Assembly (NCBI GenBank): GCA_030867875.1 | Contig: JAOWCC010000577.1 | Location: forward strand, 86,843,740-86,907,739 | Source: Actinernus sp. WN-2022 | Taxonomy: Eukaryota > Cnidaria > Anthozoa > Actiniaria > Actinernidae | Length of the DNA stretch: 64,000 bases | Reading direction: 5' to 3' | In this document: piece after piece, positions 1 to 11,609 of the stretch | Layout of the letters: each line of letters opens with the position of its first letter | Position numbering within the stretch: position 1 is the stretch's first letter | Made by a program: the position numbers and the translations under genes | The notes under the pieces: generated by a model | Database searches by the model: none | Seen by the model: the letters and a program-made list of their open reading frames with translations, nothing else | What the model was told of the DNA's origin: nothing

Positions 1-181
1 CATTCTCAGTGTCGGCCTACAATTTAACATTCTGATCCAAGAAGACATGAAGGTCTAACCATTTGCAGATGTCAGAGCAAAGGCAGTACCAGTTCTCCCA
101 CTTATTTGAAGGTCCCACCAGGATTTGAACCCACTACCGCCTGCACAACAGACTGACACTTAACCACTGAGCTTACTGGAA
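1..181 (-). repeat. tRNA-derived SINE, cut by window edge
   Basis: Read on the minus strand, 110-181 is a tRNA-like head with an A-box-like part (GCTCAGTGGTTAAGTG) and a B box GGTTCAAATCC (complement of 121-131). The body at 1-110 resembles the body of the copy at 43412-43617: both share an 'aggtctaacc' block and an 'aaggcagtacc/aaggcagcacc' block. The acceptor ends do not pair, so this is a SINE and not a tRNA gene. Confidence 0.65.
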
Positions 182-708
182 TGCAGTTTAAGCAAACTGG
201 AGGCTACCATCTTTCTGTTATAGGCCCAAACTTAGTTCAGATAAAATTAATCCAATTGTAATGAAATTATAAATACATATAGATGATGTAACTTTGAAAT
301 TTAGAATAAATTATTAGTTCTCAAATAAGGTATAGACTGCATGAGTCCATTTCAGAAATAAACATGCGATTTCCACTCGGTTTTTGGATTATTGGAGTCA
401 TCTGTCTTCACACCAAATAATTAATTGCAGTTGTAGATCTTCCGGATCCGTATTCCTATTTTACCAAAATAATTGATAAATTGGGCCAATTTCTGGAGCC
501 CATTTTCTAGTCTATTAGAAGCCATTTAAACTTTAAGAGGAAATAATAAATATCAACACTGCAACCTGGTATTAAACATTTGTGTTTACTTACCAAATAT
601 GTCAGATACATAAATTTGGACGCGGACGCAATCTCATAAAACGTGAGAATTTTCCATACAAACGGCCCGTAAAACTCCTGTCGGCCCTAGAAAAACTGAA
701 CATCTTGG
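182..708. other. AT-rich stretch, no gene seen
   Basis: I see no credible reading frame, RNA gene or clear repeat here. The short open frame near its end runs into the simple repeat that follows and has no family signature. Confidence 0.5.
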
Positions 709-713
709 TATTG

Positions 714-744
<31 letters not shown>

Positions 745-1435
745 GTCTTTATTCATACTCTGTCTTGTATTTACATGGAGTGTAATTAATAAATGTAATT
801 GCCATAGTTAGAGTATTGGGATACCAGAAGTAGCTTAGAAGAAAAAAAATAATCGAGTCTGGTATCCCGAAATATATTTTTATAGACAGTATAATATGGG
901 TCAAACTAGATAACGAAAAAAAAGAAAGAAACCATAAAAGAATATATATAACATACGACACAATTGTATATTATCACACTTGATATCAATAACACTAAAC
1001 ACTAAATGACGATGAAACTACACACAGGTATCTTGGGGAGGGAGATGGGGAGATGCAAATACAAGATTTAGAAGAGAAGATGGATATAAAAAAAATTAAA
1101 TTAGTAATTCTCTATGAGCTGCTTTTGGAGTCTAGATTTGAAGAGTTTCCTTGACTGAATTGTCCTACTTTCTTGCAGTCCAAGAAGCCTTTGGTTTCAG
1201 CAAAAATGGCCCAATAACTAGGTGATTTGCCATAACAAGGCATAAGTTCTTTGTAGCCGCCATCTTGGATTTTTCAGTGAGAAACCTGTCCCGCGTGTTT
1301 ATCCCGTGGGGAATCGATTCTGATTGGTTGACGGGCCCGGAAGTCGACACAGAAAATAATAAAAAATAAAATAATAAACACTTGCGAAACTTGACTCGGG
1401 CCCAGCCTACGCTGGCCCGAGTAACAAGAGGCTGT
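709..1435 (-). repeat. Retroposon remnant with (TTG)n tail
   Basis: A (CAA)n run lies at about 713-741. On the minus strand it is a (TTG)n run following AT-rich sequence, which looks like the simple-repeat tail of a LINE or SINE. The retroposon at 23715-24097 ends in the same kind of TTG tail. At 1394-1422 there is a GC-rich hairpin with arms ACTCGGGCCCAGC and GCTGGCCCGAGT. No protein is recognisable. Confidence 0.4.
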
Positions 1436-3517
1436 TTCTATCTAGAATGCATAATTTTTGTAACAGGTGCTTTATAACAGCTTTTATTAGAGGCAAATGT
1501 AACAAAACAAATACAAGTATAACAAGTACAAAGGCAAAAAGAAAAGAAGATGTATATGTACGACAAATGGTTCAATATGGATAAACACGATAAACCCGAC
1601 AACCAGCACTTTCACTGTCCTCCTACAATCTCACCTTTTACAATATTATACGTCAGCCCTGAAAAGACAATCCGCGCACATGGAATTCAGTTTGTGTAAA
1701 ATGTAACTCTGTCCGTAGCCTACTCAGTCATTTAACTTGTTGTTTTTAGTCACCTTGTGGTTGTGAAATCCTTATAATTAGTTCTTTCTTTGACTATTAT
1801 TAATTTAAGTTAGTGTCATGGGCCCGCAGTAATTGGCTTTAGCTGGTGCGGTCACCCTGCCTTTTATCATTTTGTTTCCACATCATTGTAATTTGATAAA
1901 ACTATCATTCGTGGTATCATTCCTGATTTGTATTTTGTTCTTCAGGCGAAGCTAAACAAACAAACAAGAACAGGACACGAAGGCCTGCCCTTGTACTAGG
2001 TTACGAGCAGATGAAGGCTGTGCGCTTTCTTGGGGGGTACGGGGAAGTCCACTCCGATAATTGTTTTTAATTTAGATGCTCTGAGATGCACTGATCCGGT
2101 GCATTTTTGGACACAACATTTCAGACTGAGCTGTTTTGTAATAGAACAAGAGGCTGTACCAGCCTTTACTCGGGCCATATGGAATTTCAACAAGGAATAG
2201 TTAGTACAACTTTGCAGGTTCGATTTAAAAAGTATTTTACACTTGCAATTTATTTAGCCTTTGAGAGAATAATAAATTATTTTAGATTCTTTTTACAAGA
2301 GTTACATATATGATTCTTTTGAAAAAGAATTGTGATTCTTTAATTGTCTCCAGAGAAGCCACATAATAAGAATATTTTATTACTCCTGTAAAAAAGAATC
2401 GGCTATTTTAGACTGCAGCCATGTTTGTGACATTAACAGTGTCCACATGTGTTTGATACAATATACATGTGGCAACACAATACCAGGGATAATATAGTGA
2501 ACATGAATGATTAATTCCATCATGCTCTGCTGTTATGAGACTTACAACTCTTTACCAAGTTTCATTTCACATGGTTCAAAGCATGGTTTTCAGGGAAGAA
2601 TACAAGAGGCCAAGTAAAACCTCAACAACAAGTCTTTAAAATAACACATGCAATGTTCCTTTGAACTTCCTCCCAGTGACTTAGCATTCAGTTTTGCACT
2701 GTATCAGTAGCTTTGCATATTCACTGGCAGCTACTACAGCAGTGTTATGCATGTATCAGTGGCTTCCCCGAGGGGTCAACCCCCAGGTACCCTGGGAATT
2801 TGTCCAAATGCCCAATCAAACCTGTCATATCAAATCCTCTGGTATAGGGCACAGCAATTAGTAAAAATGCATACAAGCTAGCAATACCTGTTTGTAAATG
2901 CTATTTTCCACCTTCTTCCAATTCTCTACCCCCAAGGTAGTCACGGTCGCTTACAGGACCTTCTAATTACAAAGTTTTACTGATAATTAAAATGGGGTTG
3001 CATGAGGGTGGTCGCTGAAGGGACTGGTCAGAAATTAGCAGGGGGAGGGGTTGTGAAAGGGGGATGATCATATTTCTTTGAATCCCCAAAACTGGAGGGT
3101 CATAAATACTGTAATGGGCAACTGAAAAAGGATTGGTTATCTAGGTACCTGATGTTCCGTGTACATTTTGCTATCTTTGGGTCTTTATCAGTGAATTCTT
3201 AATTAGGATGAAACTTTATATAAAATGTCATGTTCATTAGTATTTATATAAAACGTTCATCCTAATTAGCAATTCAATGAGAAAGCTGAAACATCAATAG
3301 AAATGCCATTGTCTCAATCATTAACCCCGTTTCCCTCTGGGACAGAATTCAAATCTCTCCGCGGGCTTTTTAGAATGATGAGATTTTATCAGGAATAAAG
3401 GAGCATGCACGTGACTGATTTGCTTCATCTGATTGGACAAAATGCGCATTAATTATTCATGAGTTTTGAACTTTATTTAAAGAGGGTAACACCAACTAGT
3501 ACATACATAGAAATGCG

Positions 3518-3573
3518 TAGCCTCCCCCGCAGGGCTAGGTATGGGCCCCTAAAAACGAATGCGGGGGAGGCTA
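3518..3573. repeat. GC-rich hairpin, MITE-like
   Basis: Arms TAGCCTCCCCCGCA and TGCGGGGGAGGCTA are perfect 14-bp inverted repeats around a 28-nt loop in an AT-rich setting. The copy near 45930-45995 has small differences and a longer loop. Short palindromes like this usually descend from MITEs. No coding capacity. Confidence 0.55.
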
Positions 3574-4671
3574 AGAAATGTGTGGCCCTCCTTGTAATTA
3601 AAAAATCTAAACAAATGTAAAACGTGATTTAGATTAATATCAATTAAAATGTCACTAATTAAGCTGAATATTGTCTTTTCATGACTGTAATAATAATATC
3701 AGTATACAAGTGAATGCATATAAATTATATATCACTTCAATTTGTTATCTGAAAACATATAAACATAAATACTTCTGAAATACTGTAAAAGTAGATTGGA
3801 CCATGGATTGGGTTAGGCTTGGAGGATCAGTAATATGCCAACCATTCCAACTCTATAACCCCTTCCGATGAGCCCAAGAGAGAAATGCACAGAAAATCCC
3901 ATTGTCCCAATTTCAAAACCTAAGTTATTCTATTTTTAGTATTTTATAATTTTCTGATGATAGTCATTCCATTTTTCGAGTCAGCTCTAATTCAATTTTC
4001 TTTTTTCTTCTTTTGACAGTCCTACATTTTTCTTCTTTCTTCAGTATTTCAAGTTGACTTTTTCAACATATTTTTCAGGGCAACAGTGTTCGCTTGGTAA
4101 ATAAATCTCCACACCCAATTGCCCTATATGTTTATGACGTCAAATCAAAACAATCTATTGCTTAAATGCTAAGAATCACGGTCGTGGGAAGGGGACAAAA
4201 CAGCAACAACACAAAGGAAATCGCTATCAAATGTATTTTGTAGAACGTAGAATAGCGTTCTCCTACGTCGAACGCAATTATGAGAATAAATTTGTTGTCA
4301 GAGCAAACTCAGTTTGATGAGCAAAGTTGAACTACACCACACTCGTTTGGATAAACCCACATAGCCGCTTTAATATTCAATATTTAAGTTAACAATAACA
4401 TAAATTGCAATAGCCTGATATTAATGTACAATAGAGGCTATACCCATGCATCAAAGGTGAGGGCAATAAACCACATTTGATGCAATAAAAACGACTTTCG
4501 GTGCTAAATTATACGTCGTTTCTACACAGTAGGCCTTAGAGTTCAGTCATAATTTCAGTTTTCAACTGATACAGTATTAAAGCCGTCATTGGCTTCAATG
4601 CCACTAGGCTACAGTACACGATACTATAATAAGGTCAGTTATACTCTAAGCATAGTCTAAGTATAAAATCA

Positions 4672-5325
4672 TTACTTTCTTGTAAAAACCCACTCAGTGC
4701 ACTGATGACCGAACTCATCGACGAACTCTCTTGAAATCTTGAGCTTAAGGCCATGTGCGAGGAAAAGGAGACTGAATATACCTGCGTTAAGTTCACAGTT
4801 ATAAAAACAATCAATCTGCAGATGCCGGATCCTCGATCTTATGTCAATGGTGATGTATTTATCCAAGGGAATCACGTTATCCAATTCTAAATGGGCGTAC
4901 ATACCATTATGCATGAGATCTAGTACTGCTCGGATGGTGTCTTTGTTTCCATCAAAACAATAAATATGTCCTCGAACGTCAGCAAAAACACGAAGGACCT
5001 CAGACTGGCGTTCCTTGTGCTTGTTCACTTCCTCCTTCAAGGCGTCCACTCGGTAAAACTCAGCTTCTCTCAGCAGCAGTTCATGCTCTGTAAAGTCTTC
5101 AGGTAAGGACAGCTTCCCGTCTCGCATGAAGTTCAAAACATGGCGGAAGACGTTTGGATCACGATCGATGAAAGTGCAGGAATACTGACTTACGCCTCCG
5201 GTTTCGTTTGACTCCAGAATGTATTCTAGACCACGGGCAAACAAGGACTGAGGATATTTGCCTTGAATCGTTGCCATCGTTGTCGTAAAAAACGTTCCTC
5301 CAACATTCAGTTTTACAGTTGCCAT
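4672..5325 (-). CDS. BTB/T1-domain (KCTD-like) protein, copy 1
   Basis: This single-exon frame encodes 217 residues. The start is fixed by MATVKLNVGGTFFTT, the usual opening of a T1/BTB domain of the potassium-channel tetramerisation type. Residues 1 to about 100 carry the fold, with FIDRDPNVFRHVLNFMRDG and the helix block LLREAEFYRVDAL. The second half (about 110-217) has no domain I can name. KCTD proteins of known function oligomerise through this domain and often act as Cullin-3 adaptors; no channel segment is present here. The frame is intact, unlike copy 2 (48548-49202). Absence of introns could mean retrocopy origin or simply an intronless gene. A related third copy is at 59018-59701. 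Confidence 0.8.
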   Translation of the reverse strand: MATVKLNVGGTFFTTTMATIQGKYPQSLFARGLEYILESNETGGVSQYSCTFIDRDPNVFRHVLNFMRDGKLSLPEDFTEHELLLREAEFYRVDALKEEVNKHKERQSEVLRVFADVRGHIYCFDGNKDTIRAVLDLMHNGMYAHLELDNVIPLDKYITIDIRSRIRHLQIDCFYNCELNAGIFSLLFLAHGLKLKISREFVDEFGHQCTEWVFTRK

Positions 5326-5952
5326 CGTAAATCTGCAAGACTACCAATTTTACAGGCTGGAGTTTAGTTGATTGTTTCTGGCTGAATGGCCAAGAATAGC
5401 TGAATAATGCAAGCTTTAGAATTTCGTAGAAAAGTGAATAATATATGAGGTCACCATTGGAATGTTACTAAAACGGTGAATCGCAGGGAAATCGGGATCT
5501 GGGGAATGAGGAATGAGTATCTGGGCATACAACAACAACAATTGTTTATTTGTACCATTAAGGGTATCAGTTCACATGAATTAATTAAAAAGGAGTAGAA
5601 TTGAACGACAAATCTCAGTGAAAAAACTGAGGCTGCTTGAAATAACTATACAGGGCCACGGTGGGGCCAATCACCACTCTACTGCAAAAAATATTTGCTA
5701 AAATCTGTTCACTATTATTAACGAAACGTCGTATGTACATGTAGAGTGGGACAGTTCAGCATAACATTTTTATTGCAATTTTGCGGAATCGGTGACGTAA
5801 CCATGTTACGAAGGTCAACGAGTCTGTTATTTTTAGAACAGGTTTGTGTGATACTGTCAAGAGGAGATGAATGCCGAAAACGTTTTCTCGATATAAGGAA
5901 AATTCATCGAGATATCACATGTTAAGTAAATTATAAGTGCACCCTGAACCTA

Positions 5953-6308
5953 GCCTGCTATGCATTCGTATTTTTTCACTCTCATAAATTCGAAGAAAAA
6001 AGTAACGTTTGATTACCCGAGCGCTTAATTAGTCTCCAATATGCAAGCAAGACGTCAGCAGATTTTTTTTTATTTTTTTGCCCAATCAAAGCCATTGTTA
6101 GAATTTTAGTGAATTGGCGTGCCAGTGAACACTCTCCTATGATTGGTCAATGGCAAAAATTTCCAGGATATGCTATGGAAGGTAAAATCTGATTGGTCCA
6201 TAACACAACGAGGTGTGCATATTGGAAATTAATTAAGCGCTCGGGTAAGCAGACATTACTTTTTTCTTCGAATTTATGAGAGTGAAAAAATACGTCTGCA
6301 CAGCAGGC
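5953..6308. mobile_element. Palindromic MITE, 356 bp, TA target duplication
   Basis: Inverted arms of roughly 100 bp run inward from GCCTGCT and AGCAGGC, including 'cactctcataaattcgaag' and 'gcgcttaatta' with their complements. TA dinucleotides flank both ends (5951-5952 and 6309-6310). A second copy is at 52995-53350 within duplication A copy 2. Size, palindromic form and TA duplication fit a Tc1/mariner-type or similar MITE. It is non-coding. Confidence 0.7.
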
Positions 6309-6490
6309 TACACTGAACCAAGACTTGGGTTAAAACATCTGTGGTCATGGAACTATGCGTTGGGACAATTGTTGCTATTTTCGTTTAAATTAGGCCAACT
6401 TTTGAGTAAGTATTAGGCTAGATGTGGGAAGAAATCGTACGGGATTAGATTTTTGAATTTCAACTTCATACGTTACAGTGCAAGTGAATG

Positions 6491-6869
6491 CGGTGAGGGT
6501 AAAAGGAGGAATGACTTTGCGGAATGGCATGTGGCATAGCTTGCGGAATGACTTGCGGAATGACTTATGGCGCGAAAAACAAATTCACGGTATCTTTATC
6601 TTTTTCGCGCCATTTTTTAAGGTTTACCGCAGTTTCTGATATCGTAGGCTCAGTATGTTTTTATCGGCGGCCATATTGGATTAAAAGCAAGGCTTCGGGG
6701 ATTTTTAAGGACAGAGTCAGAGATGGATAATTACCACTACTATGATCCGAATTGTACAAATAATAGCCTGAAAAGAAGTTTTAGAGATTGTTTTTACAGC
6801 TTCCGTTCCAATAAACAGCAGCTCGGAAGGCGATTTTGAAAGTACGATCGAGGACTGCACAGCACAGGT
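6491..6869. other. Spacer with short tandem repeats
   Basis: Near 6504-6560 the word 'gcggaatgac' recurs with small changes (tgcggaatggc, tgcggaatgac twice). The rest is unique-looking sequence between duplication A and the foldback element. No gene seen. Confidence 0.5.
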
Positions 6870-7568
6870 CAGACCACAGGTACCCCAGGCTCATTATGCG
6901 TAAAACGGTTATTTCCCGGAAATTTGAAATTACAGTAAATGTATGGAGTTTTAGTTCGAATGGCCGTTTGCTCTAAAATAAAATTCAGTAAATCGTCAAA
7001 ATAGTCTTACCTGTCTCTTGTGTGTTCCTTTCAGTTTCTGTGAAGTTTCAAGCCATTCCGTTCAATATTGAGTGAGTTACAGCAATTTTTCTTCCCTTAG
7101 TATAATTATTGGGAAGGTAGCAAACTCGAGGCCGATCAGCCGCCGATCAGCTGCAGAAAATCGCCTCGAATTCCCACAAAAATCCCGTACATCGCCAAAA
7201 TTCCTTCAAATAACGGTTGCCCAAACACAGGTCCTTCACCACACTCAGCTTCCCTTTCACTGGTTTACTTTAACGGGAGAAAAGTGCCACGTAGTTTGCA
7301 GTTTTCGGGTTTCGCGGATGTTCTTGTCCATCTGACCTGCAACGAAGCGACAAACAGTAGACCGTCCCCTACCACGTCAATTCGATCTTGCTAGCAACGA
7401 GGCGACAAAAAGTAGACCGTCCCTACCCAGTGAATTTGACACTCCGTTGTGCCATTGTTTCATCTACCAATCGGAATCGATGTAAAAAAACGGTTTGTTA
7501 CCCAAAAGTTCACGGGCTCAGACCTAATACATATATACCTTATTTTGAAAGTGTTGTTTCAACAAACG

Positions 7569-7640
7569 GTTCTATGGTGTAGTGGTTTACATTTTGGGCT
7601 TTTGATCCAACGACCGGAGTTCGAGTCTACGCCGGGCACT
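7569..7640 (+). repeat. tRNA-Gln-like sequence in left foldback arm
   Basis: The sequence begins GGTTCTATGGTGTAGTGG, the classic 5' part and A box of a eukaryotic tRNA-Gln. It continues with an anticodon-arm-like stem (TTGGG/TCCAA) and a B-box-like GAGTTCGAGTCT. The acceptor 3' side does not pair with the 5' side, and the loop reads TTT rather than a Gln anticodon. It is probably a tRNA-derived promoter or SINE piece. The inverted copy is at 9050-9122. Confidence 0.6.
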
Positions 7641-9049
7641 AACATTTTTTTTTACTTCTTTTTCTCCTTTCTCAGTTTTATTTTTATCCTTTTCCTCTAT
7701 TTTAAGCTATTAGAGGCGCCTTCTACGCTACTATAAAATCGAGGTCGTGTTGGGTTGAGTAGCCTGCGTTGCGGCTCTGGAGTATCGGAGCGCAGCGAGG
7801 GGAGATTAGTGGGATTGGGGCGAGAGAAAAAAGAGAGGGGGACGGGGTGGGGAGGAGATGAAGATAGAGCCTGCCAGCAACCCATGGTTATTTTGATAAC
7901 TCTCGGCCTCAGAAGGCCGCGTATTGCTATTGGCTAAAATGCGTGATTGACAGAAATCATTAAGTTTTATTCATGCATGGATGCGACAAGAGCAGAAACC
8001 AATTAGTATATGGCGACAAACATACATGTAACAAGAATTATCTCAGCGATGAATTTAAATTAAGAACAGGAGCAAGGCTATTAGAGATATTTTGTCTGGA
8101 AGAGATGTTCTAGCTGTAATCCCAACTGTGTTTGGAAAACACTAGTTGCTTTGATGATTTCGTAACGCTGCGTGGATGATTTTTAGCGCTTCTTTTGGCA
8201 GAACTTCGCTCCGGTGTTATTGTGGTCGGCAGTGTTCTTTACTGATTTGGTGGCGACTTTATATTCAGCGGCAACGAGTTATCTTTATCTTAGTTATCTT
8301 TATCCTGCAAACCTTCTCGAACAAAGGTGTAGTTCTCTACAGCATTTCGAATCTTCCTTCCTCGGCAACGACAGACTCACTTTAATAGAGAAGCAGATTT
8401 CGGAATATGAAGACCAATACTTTTGCAGGCACCAGCTAGAATTATTTAAAGCCTCGGCTATCTTTTCTTTCTTAAGACTTGAACAGATTCTCGCCGTGGA
8501 AATATTTGAATTCCCAAACGCTACCTTAAAACATACATTACATATCCTGCAAAAGTCGTTGACATTTACAGGTTTGGGTTTAGGCCGGCCCTGTCTTCGT
8601 ATATTTTTTGTTTTGAATTTTACGCTCGAATTGAGATTCCTTGAGATTCCACGCGTGAGTTTGACAGATATTAGACATGGTTTTCACTTCCGCCGCATGA
8701 TGATTGGATAATCGGTCGAATGACTTACTAATAAGCATGCATTTTAATTAGTGGGTGGATATCAAAATAACCATGGGTTGCTGGCAGGCTCTATCTTCAT
8801 CTCCTCCCCACCCCGTCCCCCCTCTCTTTTTTCTCTCGCCCCAATCCCGCTAATCTCCGCTCGCTGCGCTCCGATACTCCAGAGCCGCAACGCAGGCTAT
8901 GGGTTGAGAGCCAATTGTTGGGTTGAGAGCCAATACACAACAATGTTTTATTTATTTTAGCGTAGAAGGCGCCTCTAATAGCTTAAAATAGAGGAAAAGG
9001 ATAAAAATAAAACTGAGAAAGGAGAAAGAGAAGTAAAAAAAAAAAATTT

Positions 9050-9122
9050 AGTGCCCGGCGTAGACTCGAACTCCGGTCGTTGGATCAAAAGCCCAAAATG
9101 TAAACCACTACACCATAGAACC
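9050..9122 (-). repeat. tRNA-Gln-like sequence in right foldback arm
   Basis: This is the inverted counterpart of 7569-7640 with the same A-box and B-box-like parts and the same mismatched acceptor. Both copies point inward to the element centre. Confidence 0.6.
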
Positions 9123-9826
9123 GTTTGTTGAAACAACACTTTCAAAATAAGGTATATATCTATTAGGTCTGAGCCCGTGAACTTTTGGGTAACAAACCGT
9201 TTTTTTACATCGATTCCGATTGGTAGATGAAACAATGGCACAACGGAGTGTCAAATTCACTGGGTAGGGACGGTCTACTTTTTGTCGCCTCGTTGCTAGC
9301 AAGATCGAATTGACGTGGTAGGGGACGGTCTACTGTTTGTCGCCTCGTTGCAGGTCAGATGGACAAGAACATCCGCGAAACCCGAAAACTGCAAACTACG
9401 TGGCACTTTTCTCCCGATAAAGTAAACCAGTGAAAGGGAAGCTGAGTGTGGTGAAGGACCTGTGTTTGGGCAACCGTTATTTGAAGGAATTTTGGCGATG
9501 TACGGGATTTTTGTGGGAATTCGAGGCGATTTTCTGCAGCTGATCGGCGGCTGATCGGCCTCGAGTTTGCTACCTTCCCAATAATTATACTAAGGGAAGA
9601 AAAATTGCTGTAACTCACTCAATATTGAACGGAATGGCTTGAAACTTCACAGAAACTGAAAGGAACACACAAGAGACAGGTAAGACTATTTTGACGATTT
9701 ACTGAATTTTATTTTAGAGCAAACGGCCATTCGAACTAAAACTCCATACATTTACTGTAATTTCAAATTTCCGGGAAATAACCGTTTTACGCATAATGAG
9801 CCTGGGGTACCTGTGGTCAGACAGGT

Positions 9827-10589
9827 AAAATAAGGAGACCTCACTCGATTCCAGTACATGTGTATCTAATATAAATGTACACTGCATAAATGTGGCAGTG
9901 TAGTTTCTTTTTTTTCTTGTTTATCTTGGCGATTACGAAGTCGATTACGAAGTCTTCATGTTTTCCCGGGATCTTTTGCATATGAAAATGATTTGATGAA
10001 TTGTGTGAAAATCTCTGTGTTAATGTACTTGTACAAGCAAGCACCACCAAATTCTTACTTATTTTCTAACTTATTTAGTATCAGTGAAATTGTTAAAAAG
10101 TATAGTTTTATTAAGAATAATAGAAGGATTATTATGAGTGAAGGTGTTAACTAAGTCTAAGTTTATATTATATGGGTGAAGGTATTATACATGTATGTGG
10201 TGTTAATGTACTTGTACAAGCAAGCAGTGTTAGTGTGCTTGTGTAAGCAAGCACCTCCAATTCATACTTATTCTAAAAATGTTGAGTGATAATTTGAAGA
10301 GTGGGTTATTATGAAATATATAAATAGTGGTATGAAAATTGATTAACGTGATTATGCCATGGATATGATTTGATAAAATATGATATGTGAATAAATTATG
10401 TAGGGGAAAAGTATATTATGGAAATAATTTCTTTGAATATTGAGTATAAAAATATGTCTTAAGCTAGTATATAACTGTAATCATTATTGGTTAAATGATG
10501 TTCATTCTACCCCCCCCCCCCCCTACTTTTGCATTTTATTTTATTTACCTAAAATATTTAGAGTAAAATAATTAGAGTAAAATATTTAG
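9827..10589. repeat. Left subterminal repeat array of the Penelope-like composite
   Basis: From about 10018 the words GTGTTAATGTACTTGTACA and 'caagcaccaccaaattctt' recur (10018, 10201, 10226). They lie in the opposite orientation to the array ending at 41233 and to the internal array at 12300-13556. The units are separated by AT-rich spacers such as 'ttatgagtgaaggtgttaac'. A poly-C run lies at about 10510-10523. No gene is credible. Confidence 0.65.
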
Positions 10590-10895
10590 AGTAAAAATAT
10601 GTGAAAAATACTTTTACATTAAGGCTGCATTAGAATTGAATTGCCAAGCGTGTATTACTGATTAACAGACTCCTTCTTCAGGAGTTAGGAAGTCTGTTAG
10701 GACCTAAATCCCAGAGGTGCTCTGAGACGGTCGCGTGTTTCTGCCTCGGGCCCAGTCCTAACCCAACACGCAAATACACACGGCTAATTCTATGCGTCAG
10801 CCATTTTGTTTATAAAATGTTAGGTCGCCGAATTTTATTGAATGAACCGGTAGGATTATTGAGCTTGGTTATATTAAGTGGACAAAGGAGATTAA
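10590..10895 (+). repeat. Inverted repeat S, left copy (foldable)
   Basis: About 300 bp here match, in inverted orientation, 39270-39600, with scattered substitutions. Shared words include 'aattgaatt', 'ccaagcgtgtatt', 'ggaagtctgttaggacct', 'ggtgctctgaga' and 'aacccaacacg'. Several hairpins can be drawn: CAGAC...GTCTG, CAGAG-GTG-CTCTG and CGTGTT...AACACG. Position and orientation suggest a pseudo-LTR-like piece of the Penelope-like element, which is inference. Confidence 0.65.
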
Positions 10896-11609
10896 GTTGA
10901 CAATGGAGTTAAAGTTAAGTATGCTAAAATAAATTTTTACTTACTTTTTCATGTTTTTCGCTCGAAGTCTGGTTATGTTTAACCCTTCCTCTAATGACTA
11001 CTTGAGTCTTGGGCTTTACTAGTGTAATAAGGGTCTAAAAGTTTTATATATAGTTAGTTATTTGTCTCAATAAGAGATAACAATGAGAGCAATTAGTTAA
11101 GAGTCATAAAATGTGAATTTAGCTTACCTTAAACATGAGTTGTTGATCGAAACAAAATGGCTGGTTAAGTGATTTAGGATGACGATTAACGCGAGGATAA
11201 TACGTTATTTTTGTCACGAAAGAGCTGATGTCATAGGAAATGGTTGTTTCAAAAAGAGCGAGTAAGATGATTTGAATTTAAGTAGAGCGAGCATGATGAT
11301 TTAAAAATTGTACAGGTTGATAGGTTAATTAAAAACTGTTTACAAGGAGATATTAGCCTACAGTTTTTCATTATTAAATGATTCTGTGCCAAGTGCTTGT
11401 GTACTAGCATAAAGCTAGCTTGGGTTTAAAACTGACAAAAGGTACTAAGTGATGGTTATGACTGTGGATGGTATGTGTGGAATATATTAATACATTGTGG
11501 AGATGATGTGAATGTTAACTTGATGTGAGTGTTATGTGGAAGTGACATGTAAGTGATGTTGCGGTTATGTGGATGTTAAGATAAGGATGTTGTGTTTATA
11601 TTAGTGGGT
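10896..11609. other. AT-rich spacer, no gene seen
   Basis: This stretch joins inverted repeat S to the repeat block shared with 40165-41233. It is AT-rich with many GTGA/ATGTG words near 11500-11580. I find no coding frame or recognised repeat. Confidence 0.4.

Larger units (their letters stand above)
1436..6490. repeat. Segmental duplication A, copy 1
   Basis: This 5.05 kb segment is repeated in the same orientation at 43838-53564, where it is interrupted by two later insertions. Similarity starts at 'tctatctagaatgcataat' and ends near 'gaatttcaacttcata'. It contains one KCTD-like gene (4672-5325), a palindromic MITE (5953-6308) and a GC-rich hairpin (arms 3518-3531 and 3560-3573). From 1436 to 4671 I see no gene, only sequence alignable by eye to the second copy with scattered substitutions and small indels. 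Confidence 0.85.
6870..9820. mobile_element. Large foldback transposon, ~1 kb inverted arms
   Basis: The left arm (6870-7898) and right arm (8760-9820) are inverted copies of each other, nearly identical by eye. For example, the 87-codon frames at 7072-7335 and 9355-9618 differ by one residue. The ends read CAGACCACAGGTACC and, complemented on the right, CTGACCACAGGTACC. Both ends are flanked by ACAGGT (6864-6869 and 9821-9826), a clean 6-bp target duplication. Each arm holds a tRNA-like sequence and a two-unit tandem repeat of about 53 bp (7338-7440). The centre (7899-8759) has a 165-codon frame at 8214-8711 that I do not recognise. No transposase is seen, so it looks non-autonomous. Confidence 0.8.

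Noticed and set aside
7569..7640. Functional tRNA-Gln gene
   Set aside because: The 3' half does not complete the acceptor stem, the anticodon loop reads TTT, and the sequence is part of a transposon arm.
7697..7937. Overlapping Pro/Arg-rich frames on both strands
   Set aside because: They arise from purine-rich sequence in the foldback arms and are mirrored at 8751-8960.
8214..8711. 165-codon frame as a foldback transposase
   Set aside because: No catalytic or DNA-binding motif; long open frames can occur by chance at this length.
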